From Alphaproteobacteria bacterium (GTDB taxonomy: Bacteria > Pseudomonadota > Alphaproteobacteria > Sphingomonadales > Sphingomonadaceae), in NCBI GenBank assembly GCA_030430365.1, contig JAUIFP010000007.1, positions 1 through 56,021 on the forward strand: DNA of 56,021 nucleotides. The letters run 5' to 3'. The notes beneath the pieces were generated by a model. It did no database searches. It was not told the DNA's origin and saw nothing but the letters and a program-made list of their open reading frames with translations. Of this stretch, positions 24,838 through 32,632 are shown piece after piece. The translations under genes and the position numbers were made by a program. The first letter of the stretch is position 1, and each line of letters begins with the position of its first letter.

Positions 24838-25959
24838 CTACCAGTAGCTGCGGCTGGCAATCGCGGCGCCTTCGGAAAGCGCGGCCAATTTCGCCCACAC
24901 GATTTCGGGATCCAAGTTGCCGCTGCCTGCATGAACGGAAAAGCCGCAGTCTACGCCAGCGATCACCCGTTCCCGGCCAAGCAGGTCGGCATAGCGGCCG
25001 ATGCGCTGGGCGATAAGTTCGGGATGTTCGATATATGGCGATTGCGGTTCAACCATGCCGGGGCAGAGCACTTTGCCGGCGGGCAGCTCATGCTCTGCGA
25101 AAAAGGCATATTCATGGGCATGGCGCGGGTTCGCACCTTCAAGCACAACCGTCTGGGCTTTGGCCTGCCAGATCAGGTCGGCAATATCGGCCAGGGGCAC
25201 GTCGCGGTGGTGCGGCCCTGGATAGTTCCCCCAGCAGAGATGCATCCGGATCTGCTCTTCGGGAATGTTGCGCAGGGCGTGGTTCATCGCCTCGATATTC
25301 ATGGCCAGTTTTTTGCGGAATTCCTCGAGGCTGAGGCCAGTGAATTGGACATGTCGTCCCATCGCCATATCCGGGCAGTCGAGCTGCAGGATTATCCCGG
25401 CATTGGCGATTGTTTCGTATTCGTGCCGCAGGGCTTCCGCGATCGCAAAGACATATTCCTCGTCGCTTCGATAGTGGCGATTGGGGAAGAAGAGGGCGGT
25501 CACGCCAGGTGACGCGGCGCTCATGAAAGTCGCGCGCTCTCCTGCCAGCCGTTTGAGGCGCTCGGCATCCAGCTTGGGGGCCTCCATATCCTTGACTTCG
25601 ATGGGGGCAATGCAGGCGGGCGCCGTGCGCCGGGCACGGCCGGCATCGGCGAACACTTTCGCCTTCGCGCCGGGGAATTCCTCGAGATCCTGGAACTCAT
25701 AGCTTCCCGCTTCGCCGCCGAAGCCGCAAAGCCGATGCTTGATGTAAGTCGCATAGCTGGGCTTCGACATCTCGCCATCGCCGATCACGTCGATCCCGGC
25801 CATGACTTGCCGCGCCACTACCTCTTGGGTCGCTTCCTCGATTGCGGAGGCGAGCGCCGTTTCGTCCACTGGTTCGCCCCCTTCGCGGGCGAACATCAGG
25901 TCAAGCAGCTTCTGCGGGCGCGGCAGGCTGCCCGTGTGCGTCGTGCGAAAGCCGGTCAT
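24838..25959 (-). CDS. Core-MetE-like zinc protein (cobalamin-independent methionine synthase II family), copy 1
   Basis: A 373-residue protein matching only the C-terminal catalytic barrel of MetE; the N-terminal half of the 750-residue enzyme is absent. The four zinc ligands of the family are in place: His240 and Cys242 (MHLCWGNYPG), Glu274 (VVLEGANPRH) and Cys338 (GVDCGF). Such proteins activate a thiol for attack on a carbon: a methyl donor in core methionine synthases, or an epoxide in epoxyalkane:coenzyme M transferase (about 377 residues). It closely resembles the copy at 27750. The ATG overlaps the stop of copy 2 by four bases, in an operon behind a probable IclR operator. A catabolic role is inferred from context. 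Confidence 0.85.
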   Translation of the reverse strand: MTGFRTTHTGSLPRPQKLLDLMFAREGGEPVDETALASAIEEATQEVVARQVMAGIDVIGDGEMSKPSYATYIKHRLCGFGGEAGSYEFQDLEEFPGAKAKVFADAGRARRTAPACIAPIEVKDMEAPKLDAERLKRLAGERATFMSAASPGVTALFFPNRHYRSDEEYVFAIAEALRHEYETIANAGIILQLDCPDMAMGRHVQFTGLSLEEFRKKLAMNIEAMNHALRNIPEEQIRMHLCWGNYPGPHHRDVPLADIADLIWQAKAQTVVLEGANPRHAHEYAFFAEHELPAGKVLCPGMVEPQSPYIEHPELIAQRIGRYADLLGRERVIAGVDCGFSVHAGSGNLDPEIVWAKLAALSEGAAIASRSYW

Positions 25960-26990
25960 CCCAGCTCTTCGCGGACGATACGCGTGCCTTCCACCATTGC
26001 CTTCAACTTGGCATTCGCCACCTCGCGGGAGAGATATTTAAGCCCGCAATCGGGAGCGATGATCAGCTTGTCTGCGGGCACAAATTCGAGAGCGCGGCGA
26101 ATGCGCGATGCCACCAGTTCAGGGGCGTCTATGGCATTAGTCGACAGATCCAGCACACCCAGAATGATCGTCTTGCCGGGCAAGCTCTTGAGGATCGAAC
26201 AATCGAGCTCTGACTGAGCGGCTTCGATCGATATCTGATCGATGGGGCTATCGGCCAGTTCCGGCAGGAAGCTGTAGCCTTCAGGGCGTTCATGTATCAG
26301 CGCGGCATAGCCGAAGCAGATATGAATGGCGGTGGTGCCCGTTACGCCGTCCAGCGCCCTTGTCAGGGCCTTGAGGCCGAATTCGCGGGCCTTGTCCGCC
26401 CTGGCCTGCATGTAGGGCTCGTCCAGCTGTACGACATCGACGCCTGCAGCAAACAGATCCTTGATCTCTTCGTTCACGGCTGCGGCATAGGCCAGTGCCA
26501 GGGCTTCGGGATCGCCGTAGTGATCGTCCTGCGCCTGCTGGGCCATGGTAAAGGGGCCGGGAACGGTGATCTTGGTTACCCGGTCCGTATGAGCGCGCAT
26601 GAATGCCACGTCGCGGACCTGCACCGGGTGTTTGCGGGAAATCGGCCCGACGACACGCGGCACGGGCACGGGTTCTCCGCTGCGGTCCAAGGCAGTGCCA
26701 TGATTGTCGACGTCGACCCCGTCCAGCGCCGTGGCGAAGCGGTTGGAATAGCTTTCGCGCCGCATTTCCCCGTCGGTAACAATATCGATGCCGGCTTCTT
26801 CCTGTTCGCTCAGCGCGATCAGAGTTGCATCGTCCAGGGCCTGGTCCAGCCATTCCGGGGCGACGCGCCAAAGCTCTTTGGCGCGTGTGCGGGGAGGGAA
26901 ACGGCCCGCAAGCTTTTCCCGGTCGATCAGCCAGTCGGGTTGGGAATGCGAGCCAATCAGCGAAGTGGGGAGCAGGGGAAGTGACTGCAT
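25956..26990 (-). CDS. Core-MetE-like zinc protein, copy 2
   Basis: A 344-residue protein with the MetE C-terminal barrel only. Zinc ligands His223 and Cys225 (IHICFGYA), Glu256 (ISIEAAQSELD) and Cys315 (IAPDCGL) are intact, as are the MetE landmarks VPGPFTMAQQ and VVQLDEPYM. It is more distant from copies 1 and 3 than these are from each other. The frame is open to 27131, but the chosen ATG (26990) is four bases after the VOC stop and begins MQSLPLLPTSLIGSH, matching the usual family start. It lies between the VOC gene and copy 1 in a tight operon. Substrate unknown. Confidence 0.85.
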   Translation of the reverse strand: MQSLPLLPTSLIGSHSQPDWLIDREKLAGRFPPRTRAKELWRVAPEWLDQALDDATLIALSEQEEAGIDIVTDGEMRRESYSNRFATALDGVDVDNHGTALDRSGEPVPVPRVVGPISRKHPVQVRDVAFMRAHTDRVTKITVPGPFTMAQQAQDDHYGDPEALALAYAAAVNEEIKDLFAAGVDVVQLDEPYMQARADKAREFGLKALTRALDGVTGTTAIHICFGYAALIHERPEGYSFLPELADSPIDQISIEAAQSELDCSILKSLPGKTIILGVLDLSTNAIDAPELVASRIRRALEFVPADKLIIAPDCGLKYLSREVANAKLKAMVEGTRIVREELG

Positions 26991-26994
26991 CTGT

Positions 26995-27537
26995 TCACAC
27001 CGCCTCGCCATGGCGGAAATCGTTGTTCGAAGTGTGGTCGCCTCCAAGCCAGCGCCTGAGTTCGCCGTGGGCCTTCGCACGCCGTTCTTCGTCGCCATCT
27101 GCAGCGCGCGGGTCGTCACAGGTGAATTCAACGATCATTCCGTCCGGATCTTTCACATAGACCGAACGGCAGTAGCCGTGTTCAAGCGTGTATGTGCTGG
27201 GCGGTTCGATCCCGGCCTCGGTAATGCGCTGCTCGATTTCCGCTTGGGTTTCCTTGTCGACATTCAACGCAATGTGGTTGAACGGCGATTCCGGCAATTC
27301 CGGTCCGAATTCTGCCTGATCTTCTGCTTCGGCGAACTGGAAGAAGGCCAGGGCGCTGCCATCGCCCAATCCGAAGAAGCAATGGCAATATGTGCGGTCC
27401 TTGCCAAAGAGAAAGTCCGTCTCGCACCACGTGGCGACGAGCGGGAGGCCGATAACGTCTTCATAGAATGCCCGTGTCGCTTCCAGGTCCTTGGCGACAT
27501 AGGCGTTGTGGTGAAGTCTGCTGGGCAATTTGCTCAT
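26995..27537 (-). CDS. VOC-superfamily metalloprotein (glyoxalase/extradiol dioxygenase fold)
   Basis: A 180-residue protein with two beta-alpha-beta-beta-beta modules: LHHNAYVAKDLEATRAFYEDVIGLPL and FNHIALNVD...GYCRSVYVKDPDGMIVEFTCD. Candidate metal ligands are a His in LHHNAYV, the His in FNHIALN and the Glu in GMIVEFT, the arrangement of type I extradiol dioxygenases and glyoxalases. The ATG with AAGGAGAG just upstream is preferred over an earlier in-frame start at 27615. It is the first gene of the VOC-MetE-MetE operon. A probable IclR operator lies 84-115 bases upstream. The reaction cannot be assigned; ring cleavage, isomerisation and thiol-adduct lyase activity are all known in the fold. 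Confidence 0.82.
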   Translation of the reverse strand: MSKLPSRLHHNAYVAKDLEATRAFYEDVIGLPLVATWCETDFLFGKDRTYCHCFFGLGDGSALAFFQFAEAEDQAEFGPELPESPFNHIALNVDKETQAEIEQRITEAGIEPPSTYTLEHGYCRSVYVKDPDGMIVEFTCDDPRAADGDEERRAKAHGELRRWLGGDHTSNNDFRHGEAV

Positions 27538-27620
27538 CAGGTCTCTCCTTGATTTTCCCCGGTCAGATGCCGGGGTTCCATTGCCGATATTTCCACATGC
27601 GATGATCATGATCAAGAAAA

Positions 27621-27652
27621 TTCGTAGGTCGAAGAAAAGTTCGATATGCGAA
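27621..27652. promoter_or_regulatory. IclR-type operator A: two TTCG-N5-CGAA palindromes
   Basis: TTCG-TAGGT-CGAA (27621-27633) and TTCG-ATATG-CGAA (27640-27652) have centres 19 bp apart. Both are perfect in the eight arm bases. The site lies upstream of the VOC-MetE2-MetE1 operon, in the 212-bp gap after MetE3. The same paired arrangement is found at 32554-32585 and 34651-34682, next to the IclR gene. Confidence 0.72.
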
Positions 27653-27749
27653 GTTTTTTGATCTGTCAGGAAGCGGTTCTTGCTGCCGATTCTGGCCTTT
27701 TAAGCGTCTTCGTCCCGTTGCTTCGAAAATATGCGCTGCAAGCAATACG

Positions 27750-28904
27750 CTATGGCCACAGTTCGGCGCTGGCGATGCGTGCACCTTCAACCAGGGATTC
27801 CAGCTTTGCCCACATTATGCTTGGATGGACGCGGCGGACAAAGGGGCCTTGTGCGAAGCCGCAATCGGATCCTCCCAAGACATTCTCCCTACCGACGACG
27901 CTGGCGAAACGCATCAGCCGCTCGGCCACAAGCTCCGGGTGTTCGACCACGTTGGTCTGGTGGCTGATCACGCCGGGAATGACCTTGCGGCCTTCCGGCA
28001 GTTTTGCATCGCCCCAGACCTTCCACTCGTGTTCATGACGGGGATTGGCAGATTCGACCGCGTAGGCGCCGACAGGCAATTCCAGCAGAAGATCAATGAT
28101 CTCTTTGAGTTCCACATCGGAAGCATGCGGGCCATTCCAGCTGCCCCAGCAAATGTGATAGCGCACGCGTTCTTCAGGGATGCCTCTCAAGGCCTCTTTC
28201 AGGGCTTCGATGCGGGGACGGGCCCAGGCGAAATATTCCTGGCGCGTGCCATTGTTGACGATCCGGTCCCACATGAAGGGCAGGTGCGCATCGTCCACCT
28301 GCACGTCCAGGCCGGCTTCGGTAATCGCCTTGTATTCCTCGCGCAGGGCCTTGGCGCCCGCTTCGATATATTCCTCTTCCGTGGAGTAGTGCTGATTTGG
28401 TGAAAGCGAGAAGGCACTCGCGGGCGCGGCTACAGGCAGGAAGCCGCATTCGACATTGCTGGCTGCCATCGCGGATTTGAGGTTGTCGATGTCGCGGTGC
28501 AGCTCATCAAAGCCGACATATTCAATATCGCCGACACAGGGATAAATTGCCTCTGGATGATCCTGAGTTGGCCAGAACTCCCGATAGAAATCGGCAAACC
28601 GCGTCATGTCTCCGGTCGAAACTTCGGCCATGCTCGCTTCGCCCAGCGCTTCGCCGAACCCGCTCAACCGATCGAGCACATATTGCTCCCAACCGCCGAT
28701 TTTGCCGTATTCGCCGTCGCTTACGACATCGATGCCGACTTCGGCCTGCTTCTGAACCACCCAGGCCACGGCCTGGCTCAACTCGGATTCAAACTCGTCA
28801 TCTGCGATTTCGTTCTTCACTTTGTGGTGGAGGACTTCGGTAAAATTGTCAGGCCGGACAAGGCTGCCAACATGGGTTGTGAGAATGCGGTTTGCGTCTC
28901 CCAT
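27750..28904 (-). CDS. Core-MetE-like zinc protein, copy 3
   Basis: A 384-residue MetE C-terminal-barrel protein. Zinc ligands are His250 and Cys252 (YHICWGSWNG), Glu284 (YAVESANPRH) and Cys348 (GSDCGF). It shares the NPRHxHE and CWG-type motifs with copy 1, so the two are closer to each other than to copy 2. It is transcribed divergently from a TonB receptor gene across a 362-bp promoter region, and reads towards the VOC operon, separated from it by operator A. Housekeeping methionine synthesis is unlikely for three linked copies; a catabolic thiol- or methyl-transfer role is inferred. Confidence 0.85.
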   Translation of the reverse strand: MGDANRILTTHVGSLVRPDNFTEVLHHKVKNEIADDEFESELSQAVAWVVQKQAEVGIDVVSDGEYGKIGGWEQYVLDRLSGFGEALGEASMAEVSTGDMTRFADFYREFWPTQDHPEAIYPCVGDIEYVGFDELHRDIDNLKSAMAASNVECGFLPVAAPASAFSLSPNQHYSTEEEYIEAGAKALREEYKAITEAGLDVQVDDAHLPFMWDRIVNNGTRQEYFAWARPRIEALKEALRGIPEERVRYHICWGSWNGPHASDVELKEIIDLLLELPVGAYAVESANPRHEHEWKVWGDAKLPEGRKVIPGVISHQTNVVEHPELVAERLMRFASVVGRENVLGGSDCGFAQGPFVRRVHPSIMWAKLESLVEGARIASAELWP

Positions 28905-29266
28905 CGTCTCTCTCCTGCTCCATTATTTATGTCATTTATTCTCTACGCAGCCTTCAATCTTTGGGCCGGTATCCTTGCCGCGCATTCTGCAAGCTGCGCT
29001 CGTCTGTCCATTGCCTGTGTGTATAGGGGGCGAGTGAGAAGCGATCTTGACAGCAGGCGACAGCGCCTTGTCTCCGTGCGACATTGCCGCACGATTATTT
29101 GAACTTGATTCATGCAAGTAATGAATTCCGCTTGTCCAAGGACAAGTGACGCCGACTTGTCGCATTGGTTCAAGAGGGCGACGCCTTAGTCCAAGAAATC
29201 CTGTCCAGCCTCCGCTAGTTCCAGAAGCAAGGGCAAAAGCCCGTTTGCAATTGGGAGAATGCAGCA
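28905..29266. promoter_or_regulatory. Divergent promoter region of MetE3 and the third TonB receptor
   Basis: No gene was seen in this 362-bp gap. It holds three GCGACA hexamers (29057-29062, 29078-29083, and 29158-29163 on the minus strand), a motif also found before the first Rieske gene and between the sulfatase and AraC2 genes. It also has a perfect inverted repeat CTTGTCC-AA-GGACAAG (29131-29146), whose right arm forms a second imperfect palindrome with ACTTGT at 29155-29160. These are candidate regulator sites, probably for one of the AraC proteins (inference). Confidence 0.45.
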
Positions 29267-31594
29267 ATGAAGGCAGCCATTCATTCGGCGGCTTCGGCCT
29301 TGGTTTTGTCGTTTGTTCTTTGCGGTACCGCGCAAGCGCAGGATGACGAAGGTGGTGCCGGCGGCGAAGCGGACCGATTTTCGAGCAACGAGATCGTGGT
29401 AACTGCGCAATTCCGCGAACAAAGCGTTCAGGACACGCCGATCGCCATATCGGCGCTCAGTTCCGAGATGCTCGAACAAAAAGGCGTCGGAGACATTGTG
29501 GGCGCGGCCAATCTGGCGCCGAACGTCCAGCTTTCCAGCAACGCCGGCAACTTCGGCGGAATGGCGGCGATTTTCATTCGCGGCGTCGGGCAGGCAGATC
29601 CGCATTTCGCGGTTGAGCCCGGCGTGGGCATGTATGTGGATGACGTCTATTTCGGCGTCCTGACCGGCTCGGTCTTCGAATTGATGGACGTCGACCGGGT
29701 CGAGGTTCTGCGCGGCCCGCAGGGCACTCTGGCAGGCAAGAATTCGATTGGCGGGTCGGTAAAGCTGTTCTCCAAGCGGCCGGGGCCGACGCCGGATGGT
29801 TTCATCGAGGTCGGTTATGGCTCGAGAAATTCAATCCTGGGCCGCGGGGCTACCAATGTCACGCTTGCCGAAGGCAGCCTCTATGCCCGCATTGCGATGG
29901 GCGCCAAATACAGCGAAGGATATGTCGATCGGCTCGATTATGCCTGCGCTACGGGCGATTTTTCGGGCGGAACGCAGCGCCTGGGTGAGGATTGCAAGAT
30001 CGGCGAACAGGGGGGGCAGCAGGTCTTCTCCGCCCGCGGCAGCCTGTTGTGGACTCCCAACGACAGGATCGAAAACCTGCTGGTCGTTGACGGCACCCGG
30101 GATAGATCTCAGAATCCGGCGATAAAGACACTTATGCAGTCGCCGCTGTGGGCCGGGGCGAACAATTACATCACGGGCCCGGAAGACTACACGAATTACG
30201 AGGATTACCTCAGCGTCCCAACGGGCGGCAGTTCTGCCGGCGTAACGTTCACCATGCCGGATACGACGCCTCTTGATGCGTGGGGCATTTCCAACACTTT
30301 CGAGGCGGAATTGGGCGACAGCCTGAATTTCACGTCCATTACAGCATTCCGAAGCTCGAAGGTGACCTTCTCATCCCTGGTGGACGGCACTCCCGCCTCG
30401 ATCCTCGACCAGGCATGGACGCTCGATCATGAGCAGTTTACTCAGGAGCTGCGGCTGAACGGCGCGATGGGCGACATCCTCGATTGGACGCTCGGCGGAT
30501 ATTATTACAAGGCGAACGGCACCTCTGGCGGCCGCGTCAATATTCCCGGCGGGTTGGTAGTCGGCGGAGGGGGGCTGGAGCTCGATATTCTCTTCCGCGA
30601 TCCGGTTGAGACCGAGTCCAAGTCTGTCTTCGCCCACACTGTCTGGCACCCTGTAGACCGCGTCAATTTCACGGCGGCGATCCGTTACACGGAAGATTCG
30701 AAGGACTTCACATTCAATCGCTACGATCTGGACGGATCAGAGCACCCGGTGCTTGGTCCGTTGTTGGACTACGCGGTCGCGTATGAAGGCGACCGGGTAG
30801 ATTACCGTTTGGGTGCTGACGTCGAATGGTCGCCGGATTTCATGACCTATGCGCAGGTGTCGACAGGCTACAAAGGCGGGGGTGTGAACCCGCGGCCATT
30901 CTTCACCACGCAAGCGATTCCATACGAACCCGAAACGCTCACCGCCTATGAAGCGGGTTTTAAGAGCAAGCTTGCCGATGGCCGTGTTACGCTCAACATG
31001 GCTGCATTCTTCAACAAATATAACGATTTCCAGGCGACCTTGCTGCTGTGCGACTCCATTTCGCCGTTTCCCGGCGCACCTTGTACCCAGTCGACCAATG
31101 TGGGCGACGCCGAGATCAAGGGCGTAGAGGCGGAGCTATTCATGGAACCGGTCGACGGGCTCACATTCGACGGCTCGGTTGGATATCTCGATTTCGAGTA
31201 CACCTCGGTGAATCCCGATACGGGCATCACGCTCGACATGACGAATGTCTACACGCCTGAATGGACGGCGGCGGCGGGCCTGCAATATGCAGCCGACCTT
31301 GGCGGCTCGGGAACCCTGACGCCGCGTGTCGACCTGTCCTATCGCTCTCGGGTGGAAGGCGATGCCGTAAACACCCCGCTCAGTTCATTGCCCGGCCGGG
31401 CCTTGTTGAGCGCCAAGCTCACCTGGCGGAGTGTCGATGAAGATTGGGAGGCCCAGGCTTCGGTCACCAACCTCACCGACAAGTTCTATTACAACTCCAC
31501 ATTCCTGCGTGACCCGGCACCGTATTTTGCGGCCGTGGGCATTGTTGGCGCGCCGCGCACCTTCATGTTCTCAATCAAGAGAAGGTTCGACTGA
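29267..31594 (+). CDS. TonB-dependent receptor (third)
   Basis: A 775-residue receptor. A signal peptide ends GTAQAQ (about residue 25), then a TonB-box-like NEIVVTAQF. The plug is of the type common in sphingomonads: QSVQDTPIAISALSSEMLEQKGV, IFIRGVGQ, VDRVEVLRGPQGTLAGKNSIGGSVKLFSKRP. The barrel ends in MFSIKRRFD. The Shine-Dalgarno GGGAGA lies upstream of the ATG. This receptor subtype is often linked to catabolic gene clusters rather than iron. Because it is divergent from MetE3 and embedded in the accessory catabolic region, uptake of that pathway's substrate is the best guess (inference). Confidence 0.88.
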   Translation: MKAAIHSAASALVLSFVLCGTAQAQDDEGGAGGEADRFSSNEIVVTAQFREQSVQDTPIAISALSSEMLEQKGVGDIVGAANLAPNVQLSSNAGNFGGMAAIFIRGVGQADPHFAVEPGVGMYVDDVYFGVLTGSVFELMDVDRVEVLRGPQGTLAGKNSIGGSVKLFSKRPGPTPDGFIEVGYGSRNSILGRGATNVTLAEGSLYARIAMGAKYSEGYVDRLDYACATGDFSGGTQRLGEDCKIGEQGGQQVFSARGSLLWTPNDRIENLLVVDGTRDRSQNPAIKTLMQSPLWAGANNYITGPEDYTNYEDYLSVPTGGSSAGVTFTMPDTTPLDAWGISNTFEAELGDSLNFTSITAFRSSKVTFSSLVDGTPASILDQAWTLDHEQFTQELRLNGAMGDILDWTLGGYYYKANGTSGGRVNIPGGLVVGGGGLELDILFRDPVETESKSVFAHTVWHPVDRVNFTAAIRYTEDSKDFTFNRYDLDGSEHPVLGPLLDYAVAYEGDRVDYRLGADVEWSPDFMTYAQVSTGYKGGGVNPRPFFTTQAIPYEPETLTAYEAGFKSKLADGRVTLNMAAFFNKYNDFQATLLLCDSISPFPGAPCTQSTNVGDAEIKGVEAELFMEPVDGLTFDGSVGYLDFEYTSVNPDTGITLDMTNVYTPEWTAAAGLQYAADLGGSGTLTPRVDLSYRSRVEGDAVNTPLSSLPGRALLSAKLTWRSVDEDWEAQASVTNLTDKFYYNSTFLRDPAPYFAAVGIVGAPRTFMFSIKRRFD

Positions 31595-31627
31595 GCTTGC
31601 CAGGCAATCTGCCCGTTTGAGGAAGGT

Positions 31628-31665
31628 GCCACTCCCCGGCCGCCAAGCAGCGGCCAGGGAGTGGC
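31628..31665. terminator. Bidirectional terminator hairpin between convergent genes
   Basis: A 9-bp stem GCCACTCCC/GGGAGTGGC (31628-31636 with 31657-31665), one mismatch, then a 6-bp stem GGCCGC/GCGGCC and a six-base loop. It sits 34 bases after the TonB receptor stop and 83 bases from the end of the convergent lyase gene. T-runs are poor on both sides. The stem is clear; terminator function is inferred from position. Confidence 0.6.
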
Positions 31666-31747
31666 CTTCACTTTGCCTGGTATTGGCGCGACTGGCCTAG
31701 TGAACTGCTTGGCAGTTGACGGACCCTTCGCCTCATCGGGCTTGGGA

Positions 31748-32530
31748 TCAGGATGCGGGCTGATATTCGATCGCTTCAGCGGCCTTGCCAGAGAGGATAA
31801 AGCCGATCGGGCGCTCGGCCTCTTCGGTCAGATGGCCGATCAGCCCTGCCGTACGGGCAAGGATCGAAATTGCCTTGAGAGAAGCCAGCGGGAAATCGAT
31901 ATCCAGCAGGATTGCCGGTATCGCGCCATTGATATTGACTGGAAGTTCCCGCCCAATTGCTTCGGGCAAGACTTCGGCAACCGTTTCAAGGGCAGCAATG
32001 TGGCGCTGCGCGGCACCATGTTCTTTTGCCAGCTTCAGCAACAGGTTGGCCCGCGGATCGCCGCCCGAATGTTGGGGATGGCCAAAGCCCGGGACGGGCT
32101 TGCGGTGGGCGCGCAGCTCCTTGATCACTTCAATGGCTGCACGCTTCATGTCACCGTCCGTTTGCGCGCGCGTGACGATATCGGCCAGGAAGTGCCCAGC
32201 CGTCTCGGCACTGCCCAGAACCACCGAACCACAACCCAGCAGACCGGCGGCGACTGCGCCCTGCAGTGCCTCGGGCGCGGCGGCATAGGTCATCCTAGCG
32301 GCAACAACGCTTGGGACGAGGCCGTGCTCTGCCAGCGCGACCAGCATGGCATTGGCGAAGAAGCGTTGATCCTCGGTAGGGCGCTGCCCGGTCACAAGCA
32401 GCCAGAAATAGCTGGTGAAGTCGATTTTCCCGATCAGGTCTGCGCAGAGGTCCTCGCCGCGGACGGTGATTGTCTCCGCATCCGACGTGCAAATCGATGA
32501 GTAGGCGTTGTCCTGCTTGCCTATGCGCAT
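31748..32530 (-). CDS. Citryl-CoA lyase / citrate synthase-like protein
   Basis: A 260-residue protein with the short citrate-synthase fold seen in citryl-CoA lyases and the C-terminal part of ATP-citrate lyase. Landmarks are FTSYFWLLVTGQRPTEDQ, a glycine-rich GLLGCGSVVLGSAETAGH, PVPGFGHPQHSGGDPRA (active-site His region) and a terminal EEAERPIGF. These enzymes cleave or form a C-C bond beside a CoA thioester (retro-Claisen or aldol type). Divergent from a CaiB/BaiF CoA-transferase with a shared IclR-like operator, it could cleave the CoA ester which that enzyme makes (inference). The true substrate is probably not citrate. Confidence 0.82.
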   Translation of the reverse strand: MRIGKQDNAYSSICTSDAETITVRGEDLCADLIGKIDFTSYFWLLVTGQRPTEDQRFFANAMLVALAEHGLVPSVVAARMTYAAAPEALQGAVAAGLLGCGSVVLGSAETAGHFLADIVTRAQTDGDMKRAAIEVIKELRAHRKPVPGFGHPQHSGGDPRANLLLKLAKEHGAAQRHIAALETVAEVLPEAIGRELPVNINGAIPAILLDIDFPLASLKAISILARTAGLIGHLTEEAERPIGFILSGKAAEAIEYQPAS

Positions 32531-32553
32531 CCTGTCTCTCCCAACTTAAAAAA

Positions 32554-32585
32554 TTCTCAGATCGAAATTGATTTCGTATATCGAA
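32554..32585. promoter_or_regulatory. IclR-type operator B: two TTCG-N5-CGAA palindromes
   Basis: TTCT-CAGAT-CGAA (32554-32566, one arm mismatch) and TTCG-TATAT-CGAA (32573-32585, perfect) have centres 19 bp apart, the same spacing as sites A and C. The pair lies between the divergent starts of the lyase (32530) and CoA-transferase (32633) genes, so one operator can govern both. Confidence 0.72.
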
Positions 32586-32632
32586 ATAGTATGTGTGTCA
32601 AAAGAGTGCGTGAAATAGCCAGGAGAAGATGC

